Both the position numbers and the translations under genes were made by a program. Source: Dyadobacter sp. MSC1_007 (GTDB lineage Bacteria; Bacteroidota; Bacteroidia; Cytophagales; Spirosomataceae). From it: 64,000 nt of DNA. The stretch lies in contig NZ_JAMOZL010000014.1 in assembly GCF_023667495.1 (NCBI RefSeq), positions 152,886 through 216,885 of the forward strand, written 5' to 3'. Positions 24,897-33,187 of this stretch are shown piece after piece. Below the pieces are notes generated by a model, which had not been told where the DNA came from, ran no database searches, and saw nothing but the letters and a program-made list of their open reading frames with translations. Position 1 is the first letter of the stretch. The number at the start of each line of letters is the position of its first letter.

Positions 24897-24945
24897 TAAC
24901 CGGTTAACCTAAACAGTAATGTAAATATAATATTCCAAATGGAAT
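24897..24945. promoter_or_regulatory. Candidate operators of the HTH regulator
   Basis: Two palindromes lie between the promoter and the coding start: the perfect 10-mer TAACCGGTTA (24897-24906) and ATTCCAAATGGAAT (24932-24945, arms ATTCCA/TGGAAT). A matching half-site TTGGAAT follows at 24959-24965 and CCAATTGG lies upstream at 24865-24872. The position suggests autorepression. Confidence 0.5.
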
Positions 24946-24969
24946 TTTAATAGTTTAATTGGAATTTAT

Positions 24970-25329
24970 TTGCAAAAACGAACTCACGCTCAGATGATAG
25001 AAGTTGCAAGAATAGCGGCACTCATGAAAGCACACCACTTGAATACAGGCGAATTAGCTCAGATCGTTCACCTGTCGCCGTCAAAAATCTCGAAAGTCTT
25101 ATCCGGAGATCAAAAATTGACGACAAGTGCCGTCGGAATTATAATCAAGGAACTTGGCATCTATCCTAACTGGCTTTTTGGCTACGAGGGCGAACCCGAA
25201 ACAGTTATGTACATGAAAGACCTCGTTCACAAAAACGAGGTAGAAAAACTCGAAGCAAAAATCAGGGAACTAAAAGACGAGCTAGGCGAAGTTTATAAGC
25301 AATTAGCGGAGGAACGAAGAGCGAAGTGA
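24970..25329 (+). CDS. Helix-turn-helix (Cro/C1-type) transcriptional regulator with coiled-coil tail
   Basis: 119 residues from a TTG at 24970, or 111 from ATG 24994. Residues about 12-70 form a Cro/CI-like HTH: EVARIAALMKAHHLNTGELA, then HLSPSKISKVLSGDQKLTTS. The C-terminal 40 residues (EVEKLEAKIRELKDELGEVY with KQLAEE) form a coiled coil with heptad spacing, so the protein is likely dimeric. It is divergent from the 85-aa/Ntn-hydrolase pair, and palindromes in its leader suggest self-control. It may be the switch of the small accessory segment. Confidence 0.8.
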   Translation: MQKRTHAQMIEVARIAALMKAHHLNTGELAQIVHLSPSKISKVLSGDQKLTTSAVGIIIKELGIYPNWLFGYEGEPETVMYMKDLVHKNEVEKLEAKIRELKDELGEVYKQLAEERRAK

Positions 25330-25340
25330 ATTTACCTCCA

Positions 25341-25538
25341 TTATTTAAGCACCTCTAAAAGTCTTTTAGCCTGCCCGTCAACGTGGTGTTTGTCAAGAAC
25401 TATAGATTTGCCCGTTTCAGGATTGGTCAGGACGATGTCCCCGCCAAAAAGCTTTTTAAGGAGAATGAAAACAGCGCGGCCTACAAACAATGCGACACCG
25501 ATACAGGAGATGTAGAAGATAATGTCTTTAAATAGCAT
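25341..25538 (-). CDS. Small single-pass membrane protein, 65 aa
   Basis: 65 residues: an N-terminal transmembrane helix (IIFYISCIGVALFVGRAVFI), a basic patch, then a 30-residue soluble tail (GGDIVLTNPETGKSIVLDKH, ending in an amphipathic helix RLLEVLK). It converges with the HTH gene, 11 bases apart. It could be a small membrane regulator or inhibitor, but nothing known matches. Confidence 0.55.
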   Translation of the reverse strand: MLFKDIIFYISCIGVALFVGRAVFILLKKLFGGDIVLTNPETGKSIVLDKHHVDGQAKRLLEVLK

Positions 25539-25699
25539 GTGAGAATTCGTTTAAGTTTGTACTGACACAAATCTAATAAACTATTTTAATAATGCAACAA
25601 TACCCCGATTCTGTTGCATTTTCCGCATTGTGAGGCTATATTTAAGCCATATTTGAATAACCCCGATAACTGAAAAAAGTCTTGAATTACTCCCTGTGC

Positions 25700-26164
25700 A
25701 TGAACTGTGCTTTCTTGCTTGGTGTGGCTGGTTTGCTGATAGTTGCTCAAAACCATTGTTTTAGTCAATGTAAAGAAAAGATCAGTCCCGCTAACCATCA
25801 GACCGTACATTATCACACAATTCCCCTTTCGGGCAAGAAAGAGTACCTAACCTTGTCACGTACGGGAGAAGAGCGCGTGCTAAGTTATCACAACGAGCAA
25901 ATCAGCCTCGTATACCATGTGCTGATGTTCACAGAAATGAGGTTCTCTTCTTCAAAAGGCAATTTTTCGCTGTATTCCACCACTTCTGATCGCAGCAACT
26001 GGCAGCCCGTTTTTATCCTTTCTTCCCCTCTGACACCAAAGGACCTCGAAAAAATGAAAGGCACTTTGAAGATTGAAATATTGCTTCCCGAAGATACAAA
26101 GGTATTCACTTTCACTCCGGCAAAAAACGAACTGCTTAACGAGGCCATTGCCTGCATGCGTTAA
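25700..26164 (+). CDS. Secreted hypothetical protein, 154 aa
   Basis: 154 residues from ATG 25700 (an upstream TTG gives six more). A signal peptide (MNCAFLLGVAGLLIVAQNHC, cleavage after FSQ) is followed by a beta-rich mature domain (YHTIPLSGKKEYLTLSRTGE, MRFSSSKGNFSLYSTTSDRS). Near the C-terminus PLTPKDLEKMKGTLKIEILL and FTFTPAKNELLNEAIACM resemble small Bacteroidota extracytoplasmic proteins of unknown role. It converges with the dNK gene six bases away. Confidence 0.55.
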   Translation: MNCAFLLGVAGLLIVAQNHCFSQCKEKISPANHQTVHYHTIPLSGKKEYLTLSRTGEERVLSYHNEQISLVYHVLMFTEMRFSSSKGNFSLYSTTSDRSNWQPVFILSSPLTPKDLEKMKGTLKIEILLPEDTKVFTFTPAKNELLNEAIACMR

Positions 26165-26170
26165 ACCTTT

Positions 26171-26785
26171 CTACACATAAAATAATTCTTTGTTAAGAAG
26201 CGCCACAATGTGGTTGAAGTCTTCCGGGTTTGAAGCGAAATCCATCTGATTTACATCTATTTCCAGGATTTTCCCGTGATCGTAGGTTTTCACGAAGTCT
26301 TCATAATAATCGTTTAGACTGGTGAGGTAATCTGTTGAAATATAAGCTTCAAAATCCCTGCCGCGCTTTTTGATCTGAGAAACCAGTTTAGGAATATCCG
26401 CCTTTAGATAAATAAGAAGGTCTGGTTGCGAAACGGTCCGGATAATGGATTCGAAAAGCAGCAAATAAGTTTGATAATCGCGCTCCACCAACACGCCGGA
26501 TTCGTAAAGGTTTCTTGCAAAAATAAAGGCATCCTCATAAATGGTGCGGTCCTGAATAATGGTCGAGTACGTAGTTTCCCGGATTTTCTGGACTTGGGCG
26601 AAGCGGCTATTGAGAAAGTAGATCTGTAAATTGAATGCCCACCGGTCCATATCTTGATAAAAGTCGGCCAGGTAGGGATTTCCTTCTACCGCCTCGTACA
26701 TCACTTCCCATTTAAAATGTTCCCCAAGCATTTGGGTAAGCGTGGTTTTTCCAGCGCCAATGTTGCCAATGATAGCGATATGCAT
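26171..26785 (-). CDS. Deoxynucleoside kinase (deoxyadenosine/deoxyguanosine kinase-like)
   Basis: 204 residues. Phosphorylates deoxynucleosides in the salvage pathway. Seen: a Walker A loop GNIGAGKTT (residues 7-15), the EAVEGNPYL substrate segment, the DRTIYEDAF motif (DRS-equivalent), and a lid region ending in IKKRGRDFEAYI. The length matches the dGK/dAK family. ATG 26785 is chosen because MHIAIIG begins the P-loop strand; twelve upstream codons are not conserved-looking. It is divergent from trhO with a good promoter of its own. Confidence 0.92.
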   Translation of the reverse strand: MHIAIIGNIGAGKTTLTQMLGEHFKWEVMYEAVEGNPYLADFYQDMDRWAFNLQIYFLNSRFAQVQKIRETTYSTIIQDRTIYEDAFIFARNLYESGVLVERDYQTYLLLFESIIRTVSQPDLLIYLKADIPKLVSQIKKRGRDFEAYISTDYLTSLNDYYEDFVKTYDHGKILEIDVNQMDFASNPEDFNHIVALLNKELFYV

Positions 26786-26820
26786 AAAGAAACGGATGAG
26801 ATGAACGGATGCGAACCGCA

Positions 26821-26850
26821 CAAAAATATAGATTTCAGGGAATACTCAAA
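26821..26850 (-). promoter_or_regulatory. Promoter for the deoxynucleoside kinase gene
   Basis: On the minus strand TTTG (26850-26847) and TATTTTTG (26828-26821) are 18 bases apart, fitting the Bacteroidota consensus, about 36 bases before the start codon. Confidence 0.55.
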
Positions 26851-26899
26851 GCCGGGGTAAATGGCATTTTTCGAATTTTCTTTAAATTGGCATTCTTCG

Positions 26900-26907
26900 T
26901 ATATTTG
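26900..26907 (+). promoter_or_regulatory. -7 box upstream of trhO
   Basis: TATATTTG is a perfect TANNTTTG match about 72 bases before the trhO start codon; the -33 element is weak. Confidence 0.45.
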
Positions 26908-26979
26908 CGGCTGATTTGGAGAAAAGGACTGCGTGGAATACGAATCTTTTCTCTTCGGATTCATTATAATGTTACTTCG

Positions 26980-27966
26980 ATGAAGCCTTACAGGGTTATC
27001 TTATATTATTATTACACGCATATTGCCGATACGGAAGCTTACCGCGACGAGCACCATTTGTTTTGCGTAGAGCATAATCTTTTGGGGCGGATCATAGTCG
27101 CCCCGGAAGGTCTAAACGGAACAGTTTCGGGCACGCCGGAAGACTGCGAAGCTTATATGGATTACGTCCGTTCCGACGCCCGATTTGCAGGCGTGCAGTT
27201 CAAAGTGGAAGAACACGACGAAGTGGCGTTCCAGAAGTTGCATGTGCGGGTGAAGGATGAGATCGTCAATTCTGACCTTCCTGTGAACCCACTGGAACGC
27301 ACCGGAAAGCACCTTGAACCAGCTGAATTCAAAAAGTTAATCAACGATCCGGATGTAGTGCTGGTGGACATGCGCTCGGACTACGAGCACGAGGTTGGAA
27401 AATTCAAAGGTGCCATTACCTTCGACATGCATAACCTGCGTGAGCTGCCCGAGCACATTCACGAAATTGAGCATTTGAAGGACAAAAAGATCGTAACTTA
27501 TTGCACCGGCGGGATCAAATGCGAAAAAGCGAGCGCCTACCTGCTCGATCAGGGCTTTAAGGATGTGTACCAGCTTCACGGCGGCATTATCCGGTACGGA
27601 CTGGAAGAAGGCGGCGAGAATTTCGATGGCAAATGCTATGTGTTCGACAACCGCATTACCGTTGACGTGAACAAAGTCAACCCGACTGTGATCTCCAAAT
27701 GCTACGTCTGCGAGGAACCATGCGACCGCATGATCAACTGCGCCAATGCGGAATGCAATAACCACATCCCACTATGCGAAAAATGCGGCTGGGAAATGGA
27801 AGGTGCCTGCTCAGCTGAATGCAAAGCGCATCCTGGCAAGCGCACTTATGACGGTACAGGTTACTATGTCATCAAAAGCAACCATTATCATCCATTGCAA
27901 GGATTGAAGAGCCAGAAGAAGAATATTAAAAAAATGAAACTGGCACAAAGAACTGAATCGGTTTAG
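26980..27966 (+). CDS. trhO: tRNA uridine(34) hydroxylase, rhodanese-like (TrhO/YceA)
   Basis: 328 residues of the UPF0176/YceA family, which hydroxylates uridine 34 of tRNAs to ho5U in an O2-dependent route. Domains: N-terminal YceA domain (RVILYYYYTHIADTEAYRDE, IIVAPEGLNGTVSG), a rhodanese domain with the active-site Cys in TYCTGGIKCEKASAY, and a Cys-rich C-terminal zinc-like region (KCYVCEEPCDRMINCANAEC). ATG 26980 was chosen; 57 open codons upstream lack similarity and overlap the divergent promoter. Monocistronic. Confidence 0.92.
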   Translation: MKPYRVILYYYYTHIADTEAYRDEHHLFCVEHNLLGRIIVAPEGLNGTVSGTPEDCEAYMDYVRSDARFAGVQFKVEEHDEVAFQKLHVRVKDEIVNSDLPVNPLERTGKHLEPAEFKKLINDPDVVLVDMRSDYEHEVGKFKGAITFDMHNLRELPEHIHEIEHLKDKKIVTYCTGGIKCEKASAYLLDQGFKDVYQLHGGIIRYGLEEGGENFDGKCYVFDNRITVDVNKVNPTVISKCYVCEEPCDRMINCANAECNNHIPLCEKCGWEMEGACSAECKAHPGKRTYDGTGYYVIKSNHYHPLQGLKSQKKNIKKMKLAQRTESV

Positions 27967-27971
27967 CCGGT

Positions 27972-28466
27972 TCAGTTCAGCGCTTTTTCAAGGATAAAAT
28001 CATTCATCCAATAGGGCCCGATGGGGATATCTTTTTCACCTGTTACGTGAAACCCCATCTTTTCGTAAAAGCTCTTTGCCTTATTATAGCGGTTTACATT
28101 TAGGGAAAGCAGATTTCCTCCGACAGACCTGACGTAATTTTCCGTTTCATTCAGCAGAAATTTTCCCGCACCGGTTCCCTGGGTTGACGGCAGCACATAT
28201 ATTTTGTGTAATTTGTACGTTCCGGGCAATTCTTCGGAGACTGACGAAAAGCCTTCAGGAGATCCGCCATTAAGCAATATCATGAAATGCTGGCCTTCGG
28301 TAAGCTGCGTTTTAAGGGCGTCGACAGAATATATTTTTTCAAACATATAGTCGATCTGCTCCTTGCTAAGGATGTCACGGTAAGTGGGTTCCCATGTTTT
28401 TTCCTGAATTGTAATAATAGTTGGAATGTCCTCGACGGTTGCATGCTTTATTGCGAATGAAGGCAT
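27972..28466 (-). CDS. GNAT family N-acetyltransferase
   Basis: 164 residues from ATG 28466. GNAT fold motifs: an N-terminal strand IKHATVEDIPTIITIQEKTW, motif A with LHKIYVLPSTQGTGAGKFLL (the acetyl-CoA pyrophosphate loop QGTGAG), and motif B with NVNRYNKAKSFYEKMGFHVT. Substrate unknown; the TYRDILSKEQIDYMF segment is common in small-molecule or peptide acetyltransferases. It converges with trhO six bases apart and diverges from surE. Confidence 0.88.
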   Translation of the reverse strand: MPSFAIKHATVEDIPTIITIQEKTWEPTYRDILSKEQIDYMFEKIYSVDALKTQLTEGQHFMILLNGGSPEGFSSVSEELPGTYKLHKIYVLPSTQGTGAGKFLLNETENYVRSVGGNLLSLNVNRYNKAKSFYEKMGFHVTGEKDIPIGPYWMNDFILEKALN

Positions 28467-28586
28467 ATTGCTTAAATTTGGCAGCTTGAAAAGCGCAAGT
28501 AAATATTTATTCACTTAAAAACCATGTTACTTCATCGGCAAAAAGGACGGCAGGAACGCAGCTAAGCACCCGATAAGTAGAAATGT

Positions 28587-29354
28587 ATGAAACCCCTCAT
28601 TTTAGTTACTAATGATGACGGAATAACGTCAAAAGGAATCCGAACACTGGTAGAAGTCATGCAGACGCTGGGAGAAGTGATTGTAGTCGCTCCCAACAGC
28701 CCTCAGTCGGGCATGGGACATGCAATCACGATCGGAGAACCACTCAGGCTTTATTCCACCCATATTTTCGAAGGTATAACAGAATATGAATGCTCGGGAA
28801 CCCCAGCGGATTGCGTAAAACTAGCCAAAAACTATGTGTTGCTCGACCGCAAACCTGACTTGGTCGTAAGCGGTATCAACCACGGCAGTAACAGTTCCAT
28901 TAGTGTGCTTTATTCGGGGACAATGTCGGCGGCCATTGAAGCGGCGATCGAAGGCATCCCGGCCATTGGCTTTTCGCTTTGTGATTTCAGGGAAGATGCA
29001 GATTTCAGTCATGCAGTGCCTTTTATTAAATCAATTACAGAAGAAGCATTAAAAAATGGTATTCCCAACGGTATCGCATTGAACGTAAATGTGCCTGCAA
29101 AAACCGATTTACCATTGAAAGGAGTGAAAGTATGCCGTCAGGCGCACGCCAAATGGCAGGAAAAATTTGATTATAGGGTGGATCCGAATGGAAGGGGTTA
29201 TCTATGGATGGCCGGTGAGTTCATCAATTTTGATACTGAAAAAGAAGATACCGATGTCTGGGCACTGGATAACAATTATATCTCGGTGGTGCCATGTCAA
29301 TATGATCTGACAGAGTATGAAGCGTTAAAAAAGCTATCAACCTGGGATTTGTAA
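28587..29354 (+). CDS. surE: 5'/3'-nucleotidase SurE
   Basis: 255 residues, the usual length. SurE is a metal-dependent nucleoside monophosphatase and exopolyphosphatase in the cytoplasm. The metal-binding motif TNDDGI lies at residues 7-12, with NSPQSGMGHAIT and the substrate motif SGINHGSN further on and a C-terminal swapped tail. It is followed 14 bases later by the GH3 gene, likely one transcript. No Pcm homologue is next to it, unlike proteobacterial surE loci. Confidence 0.95.
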   Translation: MKPLILVTNDDGITSKGIRTLVEVMQTLGEVIVVAPNSPQSGMGHAITIGEPLRLYSTHIFEGITEYECSGTPADCVKLAKNYVLLDRKPDLVVSGINHGSNSSISVLYSGTMSAAIEAAIEGIPAIGFSLCDFREDADFSHAVPFIKSITEEALKNGIPNGIALNVNVPAKTDLPLKGVKVCRQAHAKWQEKFDYRVDPNGRGYLWMAGEFINFDTEKEDTDVWALDNNYISVVPCQYDLTEYEALKKLSTWDL

Positions 29355-29368
29355 TTTAAACATCAGCT

Positions 29369-30937
29369 ATGGCATTAGTAGGCAGTTTATTAAAGAAAGG
29401 CATTCATTTCAGCAACATCGTCGCCAACCGTCGCAAGGCAAGTCTGCATCAGCAGCAGAAAAAGACCTTGGCGAAGCTGCTTGCCAAAGCAAGATATACC
29501 GAGTTCGGGGAGAAGTACAATTTCGATGAACTCCTTTCCAGCATTCTTTTCGGCGAAAAGGGGGCATTTTACGAGCTCTATAAGCAGACCGTACCCATTT
29601 TTGATTATAATAAGATCTTCAATGAGTGGTGGCATAAGTCGCTGGAAGGGGAAAACGATGTGTGTTGGCCCGGCACAATCAAATATTATGCATTGAGTTC
29701 CGGCACTTCCGAAGCGGCTTCGAAGCAAATTCCTGTGACGAAGGCGATGACGAAGGCCATTCAGAAAACAAGTATCCGGCAGATCCTTTCGCTGGGCCAC
29801 TATAAAGACTTACCCAACGACCTCTACGAGAAAGGTTTTCTGATGTTGAGCGGCAGTACGAACCTTAACAGTCAGGATAACGGCCGCCTGGAAGGTGATT
29901 TAAGTGGCATTCAGATCCAGCAGATACCGCGTTGGTTCAGGCCGTATTATAAGCCGGGACAAAAAATTGCCGCCCAAAAAGACTGGGGACTAAAACTGGA
30001 AGAAATCACACGGGTAGCCAGTGAATGGGACATCGGCTTTATCGTGGGCGTACCGGCCTGGATCCAACTACTGATGGAAAAGATCATTGCCCATTATAAT
30101 GTAAAAAACATCCACGATATCTGGCCGAACTTGCAGGTATTCGCCCATGGCGGCGTGTCGTTCGAACCTTACCGTAAAGGATTTGAGAAACTTTTGGGTA
30201 GACCGATGATCTACATCAATACCTACCTGGCTTCCGAAGGTTTTATCGCCTATCAAACGCGCCCCGGTGCAGAAGGCATGGAACTGGTGTGCGATAATGG
30301 CCTCTTCTTTGAATTCATACCATTCAATGAAAGGAACTTCGATTCGGACGGCACAATGCAGGCTAATCCCGAAACGCTGATGATCGATCAGGTGGAAGAA
30401 GGTAAAGAATATGCATTATTGCTTTCTACCTGTGCAGGCGCCTGGCGCTATCTGATTGGCGACACGCTGAAATTTGTCGACAAAGCCCGGGGTGAGATCG
30501 TCATTACGGGCCGCACAAAACATTATCTGAGCCTCTGTGGTGAACACCTTTCGGTCGATAATATGAACAAGGCTATAGACCTTGTTTCTGATGAAATGGG
30601 CCTTACCGTTAAGGAATTTACCGTGTGCGGTGTAAAACATGGCAGCTTGTTTGCGCACCACTGGTATATAGGCGTCGAAGAATCCAATGTGGATATCGAA
30701 GCATTAAAAAAGAAGCTAGACGCAAAACTGAGCGAGCTGAATGACGACTACGCTGTTGAGCGGCGTCACGCATTGCAGGAAGTATTCGTGACAGTACTTC
30801 CTAACCAAGCCTTCTACGACTGGATGGAGTCCAAAGGCAAAATGGGCGGGCAAAATAAATTCCCCCGTGTTTTCAAGAACTTTCTGATCGATGACTGGAA
30901 AAGCTTTTTGAAAAACGGAGGATATATTACGGAATAA
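29369..30937 (+). CDS. GH3 family acyl-acid-amido synthetase-like protein
   Basis: 522 residues. Recognised as bacterial GH3 (ANL adenylate-forming superfamily) from ALSSGTSEAASKQIPVT (ATP-binding P-loop-like motif), the YINTYLASEGFIAYQTR block and the C-terminal ITGRTKHYLSLCGEHLSVDN hinge. Plant GH3 enzymes conjugate amino acids to jasmonate or auxin. Bacterial substrates are unknown to my knowledge. It is downstream of surE and converges with the LysE gene. Family is certain, reaction is not. Confidence 0.88.
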   Translation: MALVGSLLKKGIHFSNIVANRRKASLHQQQKKTLAKLLAKARYTEFGEKYNFDELLSSILFGEKGAFYELYKQTVPIFDYNKIFNEWWHKSLEGENDVCWPGTIKYYALSSGTSEAASKQIPVTKAMTKAIQKTSIRQILSLGHYKDLPNDLYEKGFLMLSGSTNLNSQDNGRLEGDLSGIQIQQIPRWFRPYYKPGQKIAAQKDWGLKLEEITRVASEWDIGFIVGVPAWIQLLMEKIIAHYNVKNIHDIWPNLQVFAHGGVSFEPYRKGFEKLLGRPMIYINTYLASEGFIAYQTRPGAEGMELVCDNGLFFEFIPFNERNFDSDGTMQANPETLMIDQVEEGKEYALLLSTCAGAWRYLIGDTLKFVDKARGEIVITGRTKHYLSLCGEHLSVDNMNKAIDLVSDEMGLTVKEFTVCGVKHGSLFAHHWYIGVEESNVDIEALKKKLDAKLSELNDDYAVERRHALQEVFVTVLPNQAFYDWMESKGKMGGQNKFPRVFKNFLIDDWKSFLKNGGYITE

Positions 30938-30939
30938 TC

Positions 30940-31554
30940 CTACTTCAAGAAATTGGTATAAGCGATCTGACAGGCGATGAGAATAAAAACCACGCCTGTC
31001 ACTTTGTTAAATATGGTGACCACTTTTGGTGTAAATATCCGCTTCAACCGGTGCGCGAACACGGCAATCGCGCTTTCAACCAAAAACACCATGACAACAC
31101 TTGCAGCGAAAAAGAGCAAAACCTGGTTCATATCATAATGCAAATTGGTGCGTAGATATGAAGCAATGGTCACCCAACTGATGAAATTAACCGGATTCAG
31201 GCCATTTAATAAAAATCCCGTTGTGAAATAGTAGAGCAAATTACCAAAACGGGTCTGCGGATAAGCAATTTTAGGTTGTCCTTTGATGAGGTTACTTAGT
31301 CCTAATGCGATAAGAAATACCACACCGGCCCCCGCCATCCATTTTTGAAAATTGGGAATATCAGGCAGCAACGCCGTTCCAAAAATGGCGAAGAAAACGA
31401 AGATAAGGTCACAAACAAAGACGCCAAAGGCTATTTTAATGCCTGTCCGATAACCATTATCCACGCTATTTTGAACCAATGAAAAAAAGACAGTCCCGAA
31501 GGTGAGGCACAAGGCAACTCCGGCGATCGTCCCGTACAACAGGGCTTGCAGCAT
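30940..31554 (-). CDS. LysE family amino-acid exporter
   Basis: 204 residues with six hydrophobic helices, the LysE/RhtB layout: GTIAGVALCLTFGTVFFSLV at the N-terminus, GIKIAFGVFVCDLIFVFFAI in helix 2, then the NPVNFISWVTIASYL loop. Inner-membrane exporter of amino acids or small metabolites. It begins just after the upstream Nudix gene ends (one base apart), so both are one operon. Confidence 0.88.
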   Translation of the reverse strand: MLQALLYGTIAGVALCLTFGTVFFSLVQNSVDNGYRTGIKIAFGVFVCDLIFVFFAIFGTALLPDIPNFQKWMAGAGVVFLIALGLSNLIKGQPKIAYPQTRFGNLLYYFTTGFLLNGLNPVNFISWVTIASYLRTNLHYDMNQVLLFFAASVVMVFLVESAIAVFAHRLKRIFTPKVVTIFNKVTGVVFILIACQIAYTNFLK

Positions 31555-31555
31555 A

Positions 31556-32110
31556 TCAGATACCTTTCAGTCTCGCAGTCATCAATATGGCGCATACGGA
31601 AAGTGAATCGGTGATTTCGGACCGCATAACCATTTCAACTGCTTCTCTCAAAGGCAATTTCCACACCTGTAAATCTTCGGTATCCTCCGGTTCGGCCTCT
31701 TGTTGCGTAAGCTCTTCGGCAATATAGACAAAGCCTTCCTCGTTGGTCGCCGAATTGGAAGTATGAATGCGACCGATTTTAGTCCATTTACCCGCGATCA
31801 GGCCGGTCTCCTCTTTCAGCTCGCGTTTTGCGGCTTCCAGCGGATCGGTACCCAGCAGCCCGCCTCCTTCTGGAATTTCCCAGCTGTATTCGTCGATAGC
31901 GTACCTGAATTGCCCTACAAGGTAAATGTTGTCCTCTGCGTCGACAGGAATGACAGCAATTGCCTGATTTTTAAATTTAACAAGACCATAAATACCCTTG
32001 TTGCCGGATGGGTTAATCACGTCACGGTGACTCAGTTCCAGCCAGGCGTTCTCATATACGGTTTCAGTCGAAAGTGTTTTCCAGTTATTTTCTGTGGATA
32101 TAACCCGCAT
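31556..32110 (-). CDS. Nudix hydrolase, ADP-ribose pyrophosphatase-like
   Basis: 184 residues. The Nudix box is complete: GLLGTDPLEAAKRELKEETG with the catalytic REL-EETG core. The upstream strand WEIPEGG and downstream IGRIHTSNSATNEEGFVYIA fit ADP-ribose/NDP-sugar hydrolases (NudF-like). It probably cleaves ADP-ribose, limiting its accumulation. It is operonic with lysE, and diverges from a cation transporter with a 38-base spacer. Confidence 0.9.
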   Translation of the reverse strand: MRVISTENNWKTLSTETVYENAWLELSHRDVINPSGNKGIYGLVKFKNQAIAVIPVDAEDNIYLVGQFRYAIDEYSWEIPEGGGLLGTDPLEAAKRELKEETGLIAGKWTKIGRIHTSNSATNEEGFVYIAEELTQQEAEPEDTEDLQVWKLPLREAVEMVMRSEITDSLSVCAILMTARLKGI

Positions 32111-32118
32111 TTTCTTAG

Positions 32119-32126
32119 TATTTTTG
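32119..32126 (+). promoter_or_regulatory. -7 box before the CDF transporter gene
   Basis: TATTTTTG matches TANNTTTG perfectly, 22 bases before the start codon at 32149; no clear -33 element. Confidence 0.4.
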
Positions 32127-32148
32127 ACCTCTCGTTGACAAATCTCAA

Positions 32149-33162
32149 ATGCAAATAAACCAAAATAAGCTTAAACAACGTCTCATCATGCTGTCTTTTA
32201 TAGCCAGTATCCTGCTGACGGGATTGAAGTTTTTTGCATTCTATCTGACCTCTTCCAACGCCATCCTGAGCGACGCCCTCGAATCGATCATCAATGTAAT
32301 CGCCAGTGGTTTTGCATTTTACAGCGTCTATCTTTCAGCTCAGCCCAAGGACAGGAACCATCCATACGGCCACGGGAAAATAGAGTTTTTCTCTGCCGGC
32401 TTCGAGGGGGCACTCATCATTATTGCCTCTTTATTCATTATTATAGAAGCGGTAAAGCGGCTAATGGACCCCGCCCCTATTCAAAACCTCGCAGAAGGAT
32501 CGGGCTTTATCCTTTTTACGATCCTGGTCAACACCGCAATTGGATACAAACTGCTTACCGAAGGAAAAAGAGCCAACTCGCTCGCATTAATAGCCGACGG
32601 AAAGCATTTGATGTCGGACAGCGTCAGCAGCGTCGTTTTGATATTTAGTGTTGGACTGATCATGCTGACAGGATACGCATGGATCGATAGTGTGGCCTCG
32701 CTTCTTTTCGGTGTGTTCCTCGCTTACAGCGGCTCACAACTGGTAAGTAAATCAGTGGCGGGCCTAATGGACGCCAGCGACGAATTGCTTCTTGAAAAAG
32801 TGGTCCAAACCTTACGTGACCATAAAAAAGATGAATGGATAGACGTGCATAACCTGCGGGTGCAGCAATACGGCTCCGATTTGCACATTGACTGCCATCT
32901 GACATTACCTTACTATTGGGAATTGCAGAAAGTACATGAGACGATTCACGAGTTTGAGAACATTCTAAAAAATCCCCAGCCTGGTGAAACGGAAATTTTC
33001 GTTCACGCCGATCCGTGCGTTTACCAATGTTGCTACTTTTGCAGGATCGACGATTGTCCCGTGCGCCAGCATGCATTTGTGAAGGATATTGATTGGGACG
33101 CGGCAAAACTCGTCAAGAACGAGAAGCTCTATAATGAAGCAAGAATAAATATTCAGGAGTAA
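32149..33162 (+). CDS. Cation diffusion facilitator family transporter
   Basis: 337 residues: six membrane helices in the first 215, then a cytoplasmic ferredoxin-like domain, then a Cys/His-rich tail (HADPCVYQCCYFCRIDDCPV). It exports divalent metal by proton antiport. Helix 5 carries a normal HLMSD metal motif, but helix 2 reads SDALESIIN where most family members have H/D-xxx-D, so Glu and Asn replace the usual His/Asp pair. This is a recognised variant group, and the substrate could be Zn, Fe or Mn. A TIM-barrel gene follows 25 bases later. Confidence 0.9.
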   Translation: MQINQNKLKQRLIMLSFIASILLTGLKFFAFYLTSSNAILSDALESIINVIASGFAFYSVYLSAQPKDRNHPYGHGKIEFFSAGFEGALIIIASLFIIIEAVKRLMDPAPIQNLAEGSGFILFTILVNTAIGYKLLTEGKRANSLALIADGKHLMSDSVSSVVLIFSVGLIMLTGYAWIDSVASLLFGVFLAYSGSQLVSKSVAGLMDASDELLLEKVVQTLRDHKKDEWIDVHNLRVQQYGSDLHIDCHLTLPYYWELQKVHETIHEFENILKNPQPGETEIFVHADPCVYQCCYFCRIDDCPVRQHAFVKDIDWDAAKLVKNEKLYNEARINIQE

Positions 33163-33187
33163 ACATAAATCTAAATTCTAACCAATC

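Noticed and set aside
23077..25540. Attachment-site duplication of the tRNA-Leu 3' end
   Set aside because: No second copy of the tRNA 3' end (CTCCTTCTGGTCA) was found in the following few kilobases by eye.
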